Assembly (NCBI RefSeq): GCF_005503145.1
Contig: NZ_SCNV01000006.1
Location: 124,001-188,000, forward strand
DNA length: 64,000 nt
DNA from: Burkholderia sp. 4M9327F10
GTDB lineage: Bacteria; Pseudomonadota; Gammaproteobacteria; Burkholderiales; Burkholderiaceae
Direction of reading: 5' to 3'
A program made the translations under genes and the position numbers. The stretch's first letter is position 1. Each line of letters begins with the position of its first letter. Positions 44,404 to 55,878 of the stretch are shown piece after piece. Below the pieces are notes generated by a model. It was not told the DNA's origin, made no database searches, and was given only the letters and a program-made list of their open reading frames with translations.

Positions 44404-44483
44404 CATGATGCAGCATCGAAGTCCACGGAGTCGGGTCGAACGCGGTAGCGCATTCTTCTTATGATTCAGATCAGGAGTCCTAT

Positions 44484-46241
44484 ATGAATACCACGCATCA
44501 GATGGGCAACCCCACCCAACGTATGACGATCGGCGACTTCCTGCTTCGCCGTCTTGAGGAAGCCGGCATCCGGCATCTATTCGGCGTTCCAGGCGACTAC
44601 AACCTCGCGCTCCTGCAACAGCTCCACGATGGCGGCACGCTGGAATGGGTTGGCAATACCGGTGAGCTGGTCTCCTCCTACGCGGCGGACGGCTACGCCC
44701 GGCTCAATGGCCTGGGCGCACTGCTCGTCACGAATGCGGTCGGCTCCCTGAGCGCGATCAACGGCGTAGCCGGCTCCTATGCCGAGCACGTGCCGACCAT
44801 CTGCATCTGCGGTTCGATCCCGCTGCGCTCCGTCGATCGCGGCCTCGGGATGCACCACACCATGGCTGACGGAAACTTCGATCACTTCCTTCGCGCCTAC
44901 GCGCCGGTGACCGCGGCGCAGGCGAGGATCACGCCGCGCAATGCGGTGGTCGAGATCGACCGGCTGATTCTCACTGCCTGGCGGGAGAAGCTGCCGGTGT
45001 ACATGGAGCTGCCGTCCGATATCACCTATCTCGAGATCGAGGTGCCGTCGGCTCCGCTCGTCCTGGCCGAGCCGCCCTGCGATCCGGAACGGCTGCGCTC
45101 GAGCATCGACGCGATTGCGCAACGACTGTCTGCCGCTACTTCGCCCGCGATCCTCGTGGATGCGGACGCGGCCCGGTTCGGCGTCGCCGCCGACCTCATG
45201 GAACTGGCCCGGAAGATGCAAGCTCCGTTGGCTGTGATCAACGCGGCCAAGAGCGTGATCGACGAATCGTTCCCGCATTACATTGGCATCTACGCCGGCA
45301 GAGGCAGCGAGCCGGGGGTGCGTGAGGTGATCGAGAGCAGTGACTGCCTGCTCGCCATCGGCTACCGGCCGATCGAGGTGACCACGGGCGATTTCACGGC
45401 CACGCTGCCGGCCGGCACTATCCATGCGCGGGGGCACGCTGTGGACATCGGTGACGACAACTATCAGGCCGTAACGCTCAAGGAAGTGCTGCGCGGCGTG
45501 ATCGAAACGGTCCCGCAGGTCACGACCCGCCCTGCGCAGCCTGTTGCAGCACTGGCAACGGCGCGGGAATCAGCACCGGCAACAGCGCCGGGCGCGCGAG
45601 CCGACGGTTCCGCCACGTTGACCCAGGCTGCCTACTGGCAGGCGATCCAGGACTACCTGCGCCCCGGTGACGTCATATATGTCGACAATGGCACGTCATT
45701 TTCCATTCTCGGTCTGAAGCTCCCGCCGGGCTGCACCTTTATCGGGTCGATCAACTGGGGGTCCATCGGCTATTCGGTCGGCGCCCTCCTCGGTGCGCTG
45801 ACCGCGGCGCCGGAGCGTCGCCATGTGCTGCTGATCGGCGATGGCTCCTTCCAGGTCACGGCGCAGGAACTGTCGACCATCTTGCGACACGATCACAAGC
45901 CGGCCATCCTGCTGATCAACAACGGGGGATACACGATCGAGCGCGGCTATATCGGCAAGAACGAGCCGTATAACGACGTCGCCAACTGGTCCTATGCAGA
46001 CCTGCCGAAAGTACTCCATCCGGGGGCCCCGGTGCGATCGTACGTGGTGAAAACGTGCGGGGATCTGCAAGAAGCGCTTGCCGCGCCGAATGACAGGCTG
46101 CTCTTCGTCGAGTCGATCATGGACCCGTGCGACGCTCCTGCCGCCATCACCCGAAGCAGCAATCTTGGGGCGGAACTCGACTACGGCCCCCGCGGACCGC
46201 AGCACCGCGAAAACCTGCAGCTCCGGCCCGGTGCAATGTAA
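44484..46241 (+). CDS. ThDP-dependent decarboxylase (indolepyruvate/phenylpyruvate decarboxylase type)
   Basis: A 585-aa pyruvate-decarboxylase-family enzyme, ATG at 44484 behind AGGAGTCC. Features: the cofactor-activating glutamate E61 in NTGELVSSYAADGYAR, the paired His at 124-125 (MHHTMADGNF) found in 2-oxoacid decarboxylases, and the ThDP-Mg binding GDGSF to NNGGYTIE region around 450-480. Converts 2-oxoacids such as indolepyruvate, phenylpyruvate or pyruvate to aldehydes. An Ala/Thr-rich linker near 360-375 separates domains. The substrate pocket cannot be read with certainty. Ends at a strong hairpin shared with ilvD. Confidence 0.88.
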   Translation: MNTTHQMGNPTQRMTIGDFLLRRLEEAGIRHLFGVPGDYNLALLQQLHDGGTLEWVGNTGELVSSYAADGYARLNGLGALLVTNAVGSLSAINGVAGSYAEHVPTICICGSIPLRSVDRGLGMHHTMADGNFDHFLRAYAPVTAAQARITPRNAVVEIDRLILTAWREKLPVYMELPSDITYLEIEVPSAPLVLAEPPCDPERLRSSIDAIAQRLSAATSPAILVDADAARFGVAADLMELARKMQAPLAVINAAKSVIDESFPHYIGIYAGRGSEPGVREVIESSDCLLAIGYRPIEVTTGDFTATLPAGTIHARGHAVDIGDDNYQAVTLKEVLRGVIETVPQVTTRPAQPVAALATARESAPATAPGARADGSATLTQAAYWQAIQDYLRPGDVIYVDNGTSFSILGLKLPPGCTFIGSINWGSIGYSVGALLGALTAAPERRHVLLIGDGSFQVTAQELSTILRHDHKPAILLINNGGYTIERGYIGKNEPYNDVANWSYADLPKVLHPGAPVRSYVVKTCGDLQEALAAPNDRLLFVESIMDPCDAPAAITRSSNLGAELDYGPRGPQHRENLQLRPGAM

Positions 46242-46271
46242 ATAAAGGTGGATTGTTCAGGCGCCGTTCGA

Positions 46272-46309
46272 AACTCGCCCCGTTGCGCGTTCGCGCAGCG
46301 GGGCGAGTT
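46272..46309. terminator. Bidirectional hairpin terminator
   Basis: An 18-base inverted repeat (AACTCGCCCCG... / ...CGGGGCGAGTT) with one T-G pair and a minimal TT loop, between two convergent genes. Confidence 0.75.
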
Positions 46310-46318
46310 CATTCGGCC

Positions 46319-48181
46319 TTACTTGCGCTTAAGCTGCGAAATATCCCGCACGGCGCCACGATCCGCCGAGGTAGCAAGCGCAGCGTAAGCCTGCAGCGCC
46401 TGCGACACCACGCGTTCACGGTTCGCCGGCAGCCATGCCTTGTCGCCGCGTGCCTCCATCGCCTGACGGCGGCGCGCCAATTCGTCGTTCGCCACGGCCA
46501 GATGCATCTTGCGGTTCGGAATGTCGATCTCGATCACATCGCCCTCTTCCACCAGCCCGATCGTGCCGCCTTCCGCGGCTTCCGGCGAAGCATGACCGAT
46601 CACCAACCCCGACGAGCCGCCGGAGAAACGGCCATCGGTAAACAGCGCACAGGTCTTGCCCAGGCCCTTGGACTTCAGATAGGACGTGGGGTAAAGCATT
46701 TCCTGCATGCCGGGGCCGCCCTTGGGGCCTTCGTAGCGGATCACGACCACGTCGCCCGCCACGACCTTATCGCCCAGAATGGCCTCGACGGCGTCGTCCT
46801 GGCTTTCGAACACGCGCGCGCGTCCCGAGAAAACCCATTGCGATTCGTCGACGCCCGCGGTCTTGACGATGCAGCCCTTCTCCGCGAGGTTGCCGTAGAG
46901 GACGGCGAGACCGCCGTCTTTCGAATAGGCGTTCTGCTTGCTGCGGATACAGCCGCTTTTGCGGTCGGTATCGAGCGCAGCGAAGGTGGCTTCCTGGCTG
47001 AACGCGACGGTGGTCGGAATGCCGCCCGGCGCCGCGCGGAACAGCTTCTGCGCTTCTTCGCCCGCACCGCCGGCAACGTCCCACTGCGCAATCGCATTGC
47101 CCAGCGTGCCGCTATGCACGTTGCCGCACGACAGGTCCAGCAGTTCCGCACGCGCCAGTTCGCCAAGAATGCCGAGGATGCCGCCGGCACGGTGCACGTC
47201 TTCGATATGGTATTTGTCGGTGGCTGGCGCGACTTTGCACAGGCACGGCACTTTGCGCGAGATGCGATCGATATCGGACATCGTGAAATCGACGCCGCCT
47301 TCCTGCGCGGCGGCCAGCAGGTGCAACACGGTGTTGGTCGAGCCGCCCATCGCCACGTCGAGCGCCATGGCGTTTTCGAAGGCCTGCTTGCTGGCGATGC
47401 TGCGCGGCAGGACCGAGGTGTCTTCTTCCTGATAGTAACGGCGGCACAGGTCCACCACGAGGCGGCCGGCCTGTTCGAACAGGCTCTTACGCCAGGCGTG
47501 CGTGGCGACGATCGTGCCGTTGCCGGGCAACGCGAGGCCAATCGCCTCGGTCAGGCAATTCATCGAGTTCGCGGTAAACATGCCCGAGCAGGAACCGCAC
47601 GTCGGGCAGGCGCTGCGCTCGATTTCCGCGACTTCCGCGTCGCTGACCCGGGAGTCGCCGGCCTTGATCATGGCGTCGATCAGGTCGATCTTGGCAATCA
47701 CCTGGCCGTCCGTCGGCGATTTGATCTTGCCCGCTTCCATCGGGCCGCCGGAGACGAACACGACGGGGATGTTCAGGCGCATGGCGGCCATCAGCATGCC
47801 AGGGGTAATCTTGTCGCAATTGGAAATGCAAACCATGGCGTCCGCACAGTGCGCGTTGACCATGTATTCCACCGAGTCGGCGATCAGTTCGCGCGAGGGC
47901 AGCGAATACAGCATGCCGCCGTGGCCCATGGCAATGCCGTCATCCACCGCGATGGTGTTGAATTCCTTGGCCACACCGCCGGCCGCTTCAATTTCCTTCG
48001 CGACCAGCGCGCCCAGATCGCGCAGATGCACGTGGCCGGGGACGAACTGGGTGAACGAGTTCACCACCGCAATAATGGGCTTGCCGAAATCACCGTCCTT
48101 CATGCCGGTGGCGCGCCACAAGGCGCGGGCGCCGGCCATGTTGCGGCCATGAGTCGAGGTTCGCGAACGGTAATCAGGCAT
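46319..48181 (-). CDS. ilvD: Dihydroxy-acid dehydratase
   Basis: A 620-aa IlvD (Escherichia coli enzyme 616 aa). It dehydrates 2,3-dihydroxy-isovalerate and -methylvalerate in branched-chain amino acid synthesis. Conserved features are [19 protein letters not shown] at the start, the cluster cysteine motif [15 protein letters not shown], the [19 protein letters not shown] block and [23 protein letters not shown] near the end. The cysteine spacing is the [4Fe-4S] class found in IlvD. Complete and conventional, with high local GC and typical codon use. Confidence 0.96.
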   Translation of the reverse strand: MPDYRSRTSTHGRNMAGARALWRATGMKDGDFGKPIIAVVNSFTQFVPGHVHLRDLGALVAKEIEAAGGVAKEFNTIAVDDGIAMGHGGMLYSLPSRELIADSVEYMVNAHCADAMVCISNCDKITPGMLMAAMRLNIPVVFVSGGPMEAGKIKSPTDGQVIAKIDLIDAMIKAGDSRVSDAEVAEIERSACPTCGSCSGMFTANSMNCLTEAIGLALPGNGTIVATHAWRKSLFEQAGRLVVDLCRRYYQEEDTSVLPRSIASKQAFENAMALDVAMGGSTNTVLHLLAAAQEGGVDFTMSDIDRISRKVPCLCKVAPATDKYHIEDVHRAGGILGILGELARAELLDLSCGNVHSGTLGNAIAQWDVAGGAGEEAQKLFRAAPGGIPTTVAFSQEATFAALDTDRKSGCIRSKQNAYSKDGGLAVLYGNLAEKGCIVKTAGVDESQWVFSGRARVFESQDDAVEAILGDKVVAGDVVVIRYEGPKGGPGMQEMLYPTSYLKSKGLGKTCALFTDGRFSGGSSGLVIGHASPEAAEGGTIGLVEEGDVIEIDIPNRKMHLAVANDELARRRQAMEARGDKAWLPANRERVVSQALQAYAALATSADRGAVRDISQLKRK

Positions 48182-48652
48182 CTGTATCCTCAGGTATTGT
48201 GGTTATCAAAATTAGAATGGTGCCCAGCCCGGCCGGCAGCACCGCTGCGAACGGTGGCGGCGCGCTGGAAGCCCTCAGGCCGCGGCTGGCAGGCGCGCAC
48301 GGCGGCCGTGAGCTGGGGGAAGATACGAATAGTGCAAGCGCGCCGGTGAGACGTCCAATATATTTTTCTGGCGCGATTAGGTCGTAAAAAGTATTACCAC
48401 CTACCGGCGCGACTAAGGACGAATGACAGGCCAGTGGTGATCAGCACCGAAAGGCGTGGGGAACTGTGGACGAGCGACAGCCGCAAACCGGTCGTCTCGC
48501 GGGACGACGGGAGTCATGAAGCTCACGGTGCGTGGTCGCAGGAGGGTTTCCCGGATCGGGAATGGCGGACCAACATTGGCTTAAGATTGGCTTGCGTACA
48601 ACAAAGCAACCAGCGCGAGCGAGGCCGCCCGTCAGACCTCGCTCAATCACGC
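48182..48652. other. 470-base intergenic region
   Basis: Short frames on both strands show no protein-like pattern and no good ribosome-binding site. It contains the ilvD promoter region and the 3' end of the MFS gene. Nothing else recognised. Confidence 0.35.
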
Positions 48653-50161
48653 TCACGCGCTTGGGACCGGCGATTCCGTCCGGGCGGCATGCGCATCAAC
48701 ATAGTCTTCCGAGTCAATGTCATACCCGGACGGCTCCCAGCGGATTGCCAGCAACACCAGTAGCGAAGTCAGCGGCGCAATCGCAATCACCCAGAACACT
48801 TTCGTCCCAAGAGCGGCCGCCAGGACCGGAAACAGGAACAGCGACACCGTCGACGCCGAACGCACCAGGGTCTGGTTGAAACCCACGCCTATGCCGCGAA
48901 GCGAGGTGGGATAGCTGAGGGAGGCATAGGTCATCGAGTGCGATCCCGGCCCGAAACCTTGCCCGAACAGATAACCACCGAGCAGCAGGATGGCCAGCAC
49001 CACCAGCAGACCGCTGCCGGGCTTGCCGATCAAGGCCAGCCCGATCAGCGACGCGAACTGCAGCGAGTGCCCCAGCACGGTCATTTTCCAGGCGCCCACG
49101 GTTGGCGCGGTGCGCACGCCGATCAATCCGCCGACAAATGCGAACGCCAGATTCAGCGTCAGCGCCGCAATGATGGTCGTAAGCGGGCCTTGATGAAAGA
49201 AGCTGGCGATAATCACCGGCAAGCCGAAGATGATCGCGTTATAGCCGAACGACGACGCTGCGCCGATCGTCGCAGCGAGAATCGTACGGCTGCGGTAGGT
49301 CCGGTTGAACAGCACGCCGTAGTTGCGCCATGAGGCGGCACGCGGCGCCTTCACGGGGGTTTCGCTGCGCTCGACGACGGCGTCCACGCCATACGAGCGC
49401 TTGAGAATGCGCGCAGCCTCCTCCAGATCGCCCTGATTCGCCGCCCACACCGGCGACTCGCTAATGTAGCGGCTGCGCACGAGAATGATCACGATGGCGG
49501 GCACCGCGCCGAACGCGAGCGTCAGACGCCACAGCCAGCCCAGCTGATGCTCGGGAAGGACGGCATACAGCCCCAGAATCAGCAGATAGCAGGTGCTGGT
49601 CGCGGCATACCATGCCGGGCACCATGCCGCTACGCTGGCCGCCTTGTTTCCCTTGCCCGCCACACGCGAAAACTCGGCCAGGAACGCCATGGCCACCGGC
49701 AAATCCAGGCCGACGCCGAAGCCCATCAGAAAGCGCGCCCCTCCCAGCACCCATGCGTTCGGCGCGAGGCCCGCGGCAATCGCCGCGACCACGAAGAACA
49801 GCATGTCGGCCATGAAGACGCGATAACGGCCAATCCGGTCGGTCAGGTAACCGCCAAACAGTGCGCCAAGAATGGCGCCGAACGTGATCGCCGACGAAAC
49901 GAAGCCCACCTGTACCGGCGAAAGCGAAAACTGGCGCGCGATGTCCTTGATGCCATACGCCAGCGAGGTCAGATCGTAGGCATCCAGAAAGACTCCGCCG
50001 AGCGCGATGGCAATCACAATCTTTGCGTTACTGCCTTTCGCAGCGCCCGCGTCGACGATACCCGAGACATCCTGAGCGGTGCGGATGACGCTGTGACGGG
50101 GCGCACTTTCTGTCTGTGCCGACGTATCGGCATTCGTCGAAGGAAAAGCAACGGTGGACAT
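48653..50161 (-). CDS. MFS transporter, sugar/aromatic acid:H+ symporter type
   Basis: A 502-aa permease with twelve membrane helices; ATG at 50161 (MSTVAFPSTN). The Pfam Sugar_tr-like signature is visible in GGYLTDRIGRYRVFMAD, RFLMGFGVGLDLPVAMAFLAEF and the central loop RYISESPVW with PESPRW-type spacing. The N-terminal 50 residues are a hydrophilic tail. Likely substrates include small carboxylic or aromatic acids and sugars; none is indicated by neighbours, as it stands alone between ilvD and groESL. Confidence 0.88.
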   Translation of the reverse strand: MSTVAFPSTNADTSAQTESAPRHSVIRTAQDVSGIVDAGAAKGSNAKIVIAIALGGVFLDAYDLTSLAYGIKDIARQFSLSPVQVGFVSSAITFGAILGALFGGYLTDRIGRYRVFMADMLFFVVAAIAAGLAPNAWVLGGARFLMGFGVGLDLPVAMAFLAEFSRVAGKGNKAASVAAWCPAWYAATSTCYLLILGLYAVLPEHQLGWLWRLTLAFGAVPAIVIILVRSRYISESPVWAANQGDLEEAARILKRSYGVDAVVERSETPVKAPRAASWRNYGVLFNRTYRSRTILAATIGAASSFGYNAIIFGLPVIIASFFHQGPLTTIIAALTLNLAFAFVGGLIGVRTAPTVGAWKMTVLGHSLQFASLIGLALIGKPGSGLLVVLAILLLGGYLFGQGFGPGSHSMTYASLSYPTSLRGIGVGFNQTLVRSASTVSLFLFPVLAAALGTKVFWVIAIAPLTSLLVLLAIRWEPSGYDIDSEDYVDAHAARTESPVPSA

Positions 50162-50337
50162 GATGTCGGATTTCGCACGAGTCACTGAAGCGTTGCATGG
50201 TAGCTATGCACGCAGCATCGGCAAAACGACGAATTCATATATGCAAATCTGCACTCGGCGAGGCGCCCTGCAAACCGGTCGCCCCGCGCCCCATAACCTA
50301 AACAGCAAAACGCCGATAAGCATCTGAGGATTCGTTA

Positions 50338-50403
50338 TTGGAGCGCCCTCTTACCGGTTCTTATACTCAACCTCGGTCAGCACTCGCCAGCGAAGAGTGC
50401 CAA
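50338..50403 (+). promoter_or_regulatory. groESL promoter with CIRCE operator
   Basis: TTGGAG at 50338 and TATACT at 50362 with 18 bases between make a good sigma-70 promoter. The HrcA-binding CIRCE element follows at 50377-50403: T-C-AGCACTC, nine bases, GAGTGC-C-AA, one substitution per arm from the TTAGCACTC/GAGTGCTAA consensus. Start of groES is at 50427. Confidence 0.85.
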
Positions 50404-50426
50404 ATCTCCACCGCAGGAATATCTAA

Positions 50427-52372
<1,946 letters not shown>

Positions 52373-52487
52373 GCGCCGTGCTCCCACGCCGCTGATTCAG
52401 CTTCAGCGGCCTTCAAAGGTTCAAAGGGATTGTCATGCCCGCCTCGCGCGGGCATGATCGCATTGCTACTTTCTTCTGGACAGAGCC

Positions 52488-53084
52488 ATGACCACATCGA
52501 ACGCCCGCGCCGCAGAACATCCAATCGACATACAGTTTCTCAACCGCTGGTCGCCTCGCGCCTTCACGCAAGAGGTCATTCCAGAGGCAACGCTTTTGAC
52601 GTTCTTCGAAGCGGCGCGCTGGGCGCCCTCCTCCTACAACTCGCAACCCTGGCGATTCGCTTACGCACGGCGCGGCACGGAACAGTGGACGCGCTTTCTC
52701 GGCTTTCTCAACGAATTCAACCAGAGCTGGGCACAGCACGCAGCGGCCATCGTGATCGTGCTGTCGAAGAGCACCTTCACGCCGCCCGGTGCGAGTGCTG
52801 AAGTGCCCGCGCCCACCCATTCGTTCGACTCAGGTGCGGCGTGGGGCTATCTCGCGCTGCAGGCGAGCCTCGCCGGATGGCATGCACACGGCCTGGCCGG
52901 CATCGAGCGTGACAAGATCCGCAAGGAACTGGCCGTCCCTGACGTGTATTCAATCGAAGCGGGGATTGCGATCGGCCGCGCAGGCGACAAGAGTGTGCTG
53001 CCGGAGGCGCTGCAGGCGCGTGAAGTGCAAAGCCCGCGCAAGCCGCTGGCTGAAATTGCCGCCGAGGGCCGTTTCGTTCCGTAA
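52488..53084 (+). CDS. Nitroreductase-family protein
   Basis: A 198-aa FMN-dependent nitroreductase-like protein. FMN-binding features: RWSPRAF (residues 20-26), ARWAPSSYNSQPWRF (about 43-57) and the C-terminal GRAGDKSVLPEAL, followed by the usual R..PR-PL end. It can reduce nitro-, quinone or related substrates with NAD(P)H. Single gene, with a strong hairpin at 53108 after it. Specific substrate unknown. Confidence 0.88.
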   Translation: MTTSNARAAEHPIDIQFLNRWSPRAFTQEVIPEATLLTFFEAARWAPSSYNSQPWRFAYARRGTEQWTRFLGFLNEFNQSWAQHAAAIVIVLSKSTFTPPGASAEVPAPTHSFDSGAAWGYLALQASLAGWHAHGLAGIERDKIRKELAVPDVYSIEAGIAIGRAGDKSVLPEALQAREVQSPRKPLAEIAAEGRFVP

Positions 53085-53107
53085 TTGCACCGCGAATACG
53101 GGCCTGG

Positions 53108-53149
53108 AAACTGGGGCCTCTGCGGCAAATGCCGCAGAGGCCCCAGTTT
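53108..53149. terminator. Strong bidirectional hairpin
   Basis: A perfect 19-base stem (AAACTGGGGCCTCTGCGGC and its complement) with AAAT loop; the outer A/T triplets flank the G+C core, so it can terminate both the nitroreductase and the convergent sulfur operon. Confidence 0.85.
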
Positions 53150-53242
53150 CATGTGCGCTTGTTTGAGGCTGCTTGCTGGCGCTTGTTGACGTTTAAGCGG
53201 CCCACGTGGCCCAAGCGACTTAAGCGGCCCAAGTCAGGCGAC

Positions 53243-54613
53243 TTAAGCGGTCTCGGCCGTCCGGTGTCGAAAACTCGCCGCCGCATGGCGCTCCGGCAAC
53301 TGGTCGCCCTCACCGAACAGCTTGTTGCGCAGCGTACCTTCAGCGTAAGCGGTCTTATAGAGCCCGCGGTTCTGCAACTCGGGCACGACGAAATCGATGA
53401 AGTCTTCGTAACTCTCGGGCACGACAGTGCGGCTGAGGTTGAAGCCGTCCACGCCCGTTTCCTCGACCCACGCCTGCAGTTCGTCCGCAACCTGCGCGGC
53501 GGTGCCGACGATAGCCGGATAGCGCCCGCCCAGCTCGAACATTTCGAGCAGCTTGCGACGGGTCCAGCCGTGCTGCTTCGCCGTGCGTGTAGCCGATTCG
53601 ATGGCGTTGGTGGGCGCATAGTCGACGGGCGCGTCGAGATCGTATTGCGCATAGTCGATACCGGTGCTGGCAGCGAAGTGCGCGAGCCCCGCTTCACGGC
53701 TGGCATAGCGCAGATAGTCCGCATACTTCTCGCGCGCCTCGCTTTCGGTTGCGCCCGTCACCACCGCCGCCCCCACGAAGACCTTGACGTCGTCCGGTTG
53801 CCGCCCGGCTTGCACCAGTTGCTCGCGCAACGTACGCACCGTCTCGCGTCCGACCGTCCGGTTCGGCGGCGAGATAAATACGCATTCGGCGTGCCGCGCC
53901 GCAAAGCGCTGACCACGCCCGGAGCTGCCCGCCTGAAACAACACCGGCGTGCGCTGCGGCGACGGCTCGGCCAGGTGGTAGCCCTCGACGTTGTAGTAGC
54001 GCCCCGCGTGCTTCACCTGATGCACGCGGGCCGGATCGGCATACACGCGGCCAGCCTTGTCGCGCAGCACCGCGCCCTGTTCCCAGCTGCCTTCCCACAG
54101 CTTGTAGAGCAGTTCGAGATACTCATCCGCACGCTCGTAACGCTCGTCGTGCGGCAGTTGCTCGTTGAGCCCCATCGCACGTGCCGCGCTGTCCAGATAG
54201 CCGGTGACGATGTTCCAGCCGATGCGCCCTTGCGTCAGATGATCGAGCGTCGAGAAGCGGCGTGCGAGCAGATAAGGCTGCTCATACGTGAGATTGACGG
54301 TCACACCGAAACCGAGATGCTCGGTCACCGCCGCCATTGCCGAGACCAGCAACGTGGGATCGTTGACCGGCAACTGGATCGACTCGCGCAACGTGACGTC
54401 AACGTTGTGCTGATACACGTCATAAACGCCCACGATATCGGCCAGAAACAGCCCGTCGAACAGGCCCCGCTCCAGCGTGCGCGCGAGGTTGGTCCAGTAC
54501 GGCAGCAGGCGATAGTCCGTGGAGCGGTCGCGTGGATGCGTCCACAGGCCATGGTTGATATGGCCGACGCAGTTCATGTTGAACGCGTTGAGCAGAATCT
54601 GTTTCTTCGCCAT
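53243..54613 (-). CDS. LLM-class flavin monooxygenase (DszA/NtaA/SnaA type)
   Basis: A 456-aa FMNH2-dependent monooxygenase. ATG at 54613 overlaps the stop of the preceding gene; the GTG just upstream is unnecessary. Diagnostic are LLNAFNMNCVGHINHGLWTHPRD at the start, GRIGWNIVTG with conserved Asn, and RYERADEYLELLYKLWEGSW, as in DszA and NtaA. Members cleave C-S or C-N bonds in sulfones, sulfonates or chelators. Last gene of a three-gene operon with two acyl-CoA-dehydrogenase-like monooxygenases. The FMN reductase partner is not in view. Confidence 0.9.
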   Translation of the reverse strand: MAKKQILLNAFNMNCVGHINHGLWTHPRDRSTDYRLLPYWTNLARTLERGLFDGLFLADIVGVYDVYQHNVDVTLRESIQLPVNDPTLLVSAMAAVTEHLGFGVTVNLTYEQPYLLARRFSTLDHLTQGRIGWNIVTGYLDSAARAMGLNEQLPHDERYERADEYLELLYKLWEGSWEQGAVLRDKAGRVYADPARVHQVKHAGRYYNVEGYHLAEPSPQRTPVLFQAGSSGRGQRFAARHAECVFISPPNRTVGRETVRTLREQLVQAGRQPDDVKVFVGAAVVTGATESEAREKYADYLRYASREAGLAHFAASTGIDYAQYDLDAPVDYAPTNAIESATRTAKQHGWTRRKLLEMFELGGRYPAIVGTAAQVADELQAWVEETGVDGFNLSRTVVPESYEDFIDFVVPELQNRGLYKTAYAEGTLRNKLFGEGDQLPERHAAASFRHRTAETA

Positions 54614-55875
54614 CACAAGGCTCCATGCCGGGGCGGCAGCTTGTCGTTGAGATAGAAGTTGCCCACTGCATGATACTTCCAGCGCACCGGGTCATGCAGC
54701 GTGTGGGTGCGGGCGTTGCGCCAGAAGCGGTCGAGTCCGAGTCCATCGAGGGTGGCTGCGGTGCCGGCCAGTTCGAACAGGCGCGAGCCCGCGTCCAGCG
54801 ACACGGTGGTGGTAAGCGCGCGTGCCTCGGCCACGGCAACCGACGCCTCGGCCACCGAACGGTCGCTGGGCTTCGCTTGCGCGGCATCGACAAAACGCCC
54901 CGCGCGGCGCACGAGCGCGTCCGCTGCACGCAGGCGCACCGCGAGGTCGCCGAACTGCGCAATGGTCAGCGGATCGTCGGCGGCGCGTTCGACCTTTGCA
55001 TCGATCCAGGGCCGCGAACGTTCGCGCACGAACTGCAAGGCGGCATCGAAGGCGCCGCGGGCCTGGCCGAGATCGATCGCGGCGTGGATGATCTGCGCGA
55101 GCGGCCCGATGGTCGTGGCACGCTCGAACGAGACCTGAAACGGCACGACCCATTCCGGCTCGACACGCACATGCTCGAACTGTACCGAGCCGCTGCCGGT
55201 GACGCGCTGGCCGAAACCATCCCAGTCGTCCGTGACCGTGACGCCCTCCGTGTCGCGCGGAACGAAGGCCAGATAGGTGACGTCGCGCCCCTCGTCATCC
55301 GCCACCACGAGAGTGGGAATCCAGTGCGCGTAGAGCGCACCGGTGCAATAGAACTTGCGGCCGTCGATATGCCACCCATCCGCCCCACGCGTGAGCCGCG
55401 TGCGGCGCTTGAAGTCCTTGTGGCCGATTTCGGCCAGCGCATTGCCGAAGCGCTCGCCCGCCAGAACACGCTGATAGAAAAAACGCTGCTGCTCGGCGCT
55501 GCCGCCGACACGCAGCACTTCCAGCGCGTAAAAATGATTCTGCGGAATCTGTCCAAGCGAGCCGTCGGCCGCCGAGATAATCGCGGTCACTTCCGCAAGC
55601 GTGCCGTTGCGCACCCCGGCACCACCGAATTCACGCGGCACGGTGATACCCCAGAGGCCGCTCGCGACGAACGCGTCGAGTTCGTCCCATGGCAAACGTC
55701 GTTCACGATCGCGCAGCGCGGCTTCGGGCGCGAATTTCGCAGCGAGGCGCCGCGCAGTCAGTAGGGCGTGCGCGTCGTCTGCAATCAGATCGGGAGTCAC
55801 CGGCGGGCGCAATCCGGCAGGCAATGGGTTCGCCGCCACGGCGCCGCGTGCTTCTACGGAAAGATCAAGAGTCAT
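54613..55875 (-). CDS. Acyl-CoA-dehydrogenase-like flavin monooxygenase (SfnB/DszC type)
   Basis: A 420-aa protein of the DszC/SfnB group: three acyl-CoA-dehydrogenase domains (N-terminal helical, about 30-130; central beta; C-terminal helical) without the catalytic glutamate sequence expected of true dehydrogenases. Typical segments are GITVPREFGGAGV, GQIPQNHFYALEVL, DGRKFYCTGALYAHW and ARTHTLHDPVRWKYHAVGNFYLN. These enzymes oxidise sulfides to sulfoxides/sulfones or dimethylsulfone-type substrates. Middle gene of the operon; it shares four-base spacing with the gene upstream and overlaps the downstream one. Confidence 0.88.
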   Translation of the reverse strand: MTLDLSVEARGAVAANPLPAGLRPPVTPDLIADDAHALLTARRLAAKFAPEAALRDRERRLPWDELDAFVASGLWGITVPREFGGAGVRNGTLAEVTAIISAADGSLGQIPQNHFYALEVLRVGGSAEQQRFFYQRVLAGERFGNALAEIGHKDFKRRTRLTRGADGWHIDGRKFYCTGALYAHWIPTLVVADDEGRDVTYLAFVPRDTEGVTVTDDWDGFGQRVTGSGSVQFEHVRVEPEWVVPFQVSFERATTIGPLAQIIHAAIDLGQARGAFDAALQFVRERSRPWIDAKVERAADDPLTIAQFGDLAVRLRAADALVRRAGRFVDAAQAKPSDRSVAEASVAVAEARALTTTVSLDAGSRLFELAGTAATLDGLGLDRFWRNARTHTLHDPVRWKYHAVGNFYLNDKLPPRHGAL

Positions 55876-55878
55876 GTT

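Noticed and set aside
46127..48349. A 740-codon plus-strand frame across ilvD
   Set aside because: It is the antisense shadow of a clearly recognised ilvD, is His/Arg/Gly-rich and has no ribosome-binding site.
53129..54655. A 508-codon plus-strand frame across the DszA-like gene
   Set aside because: Antisense of a well-supported monooxygenase; composition typical of GC-skewed shadow frames.
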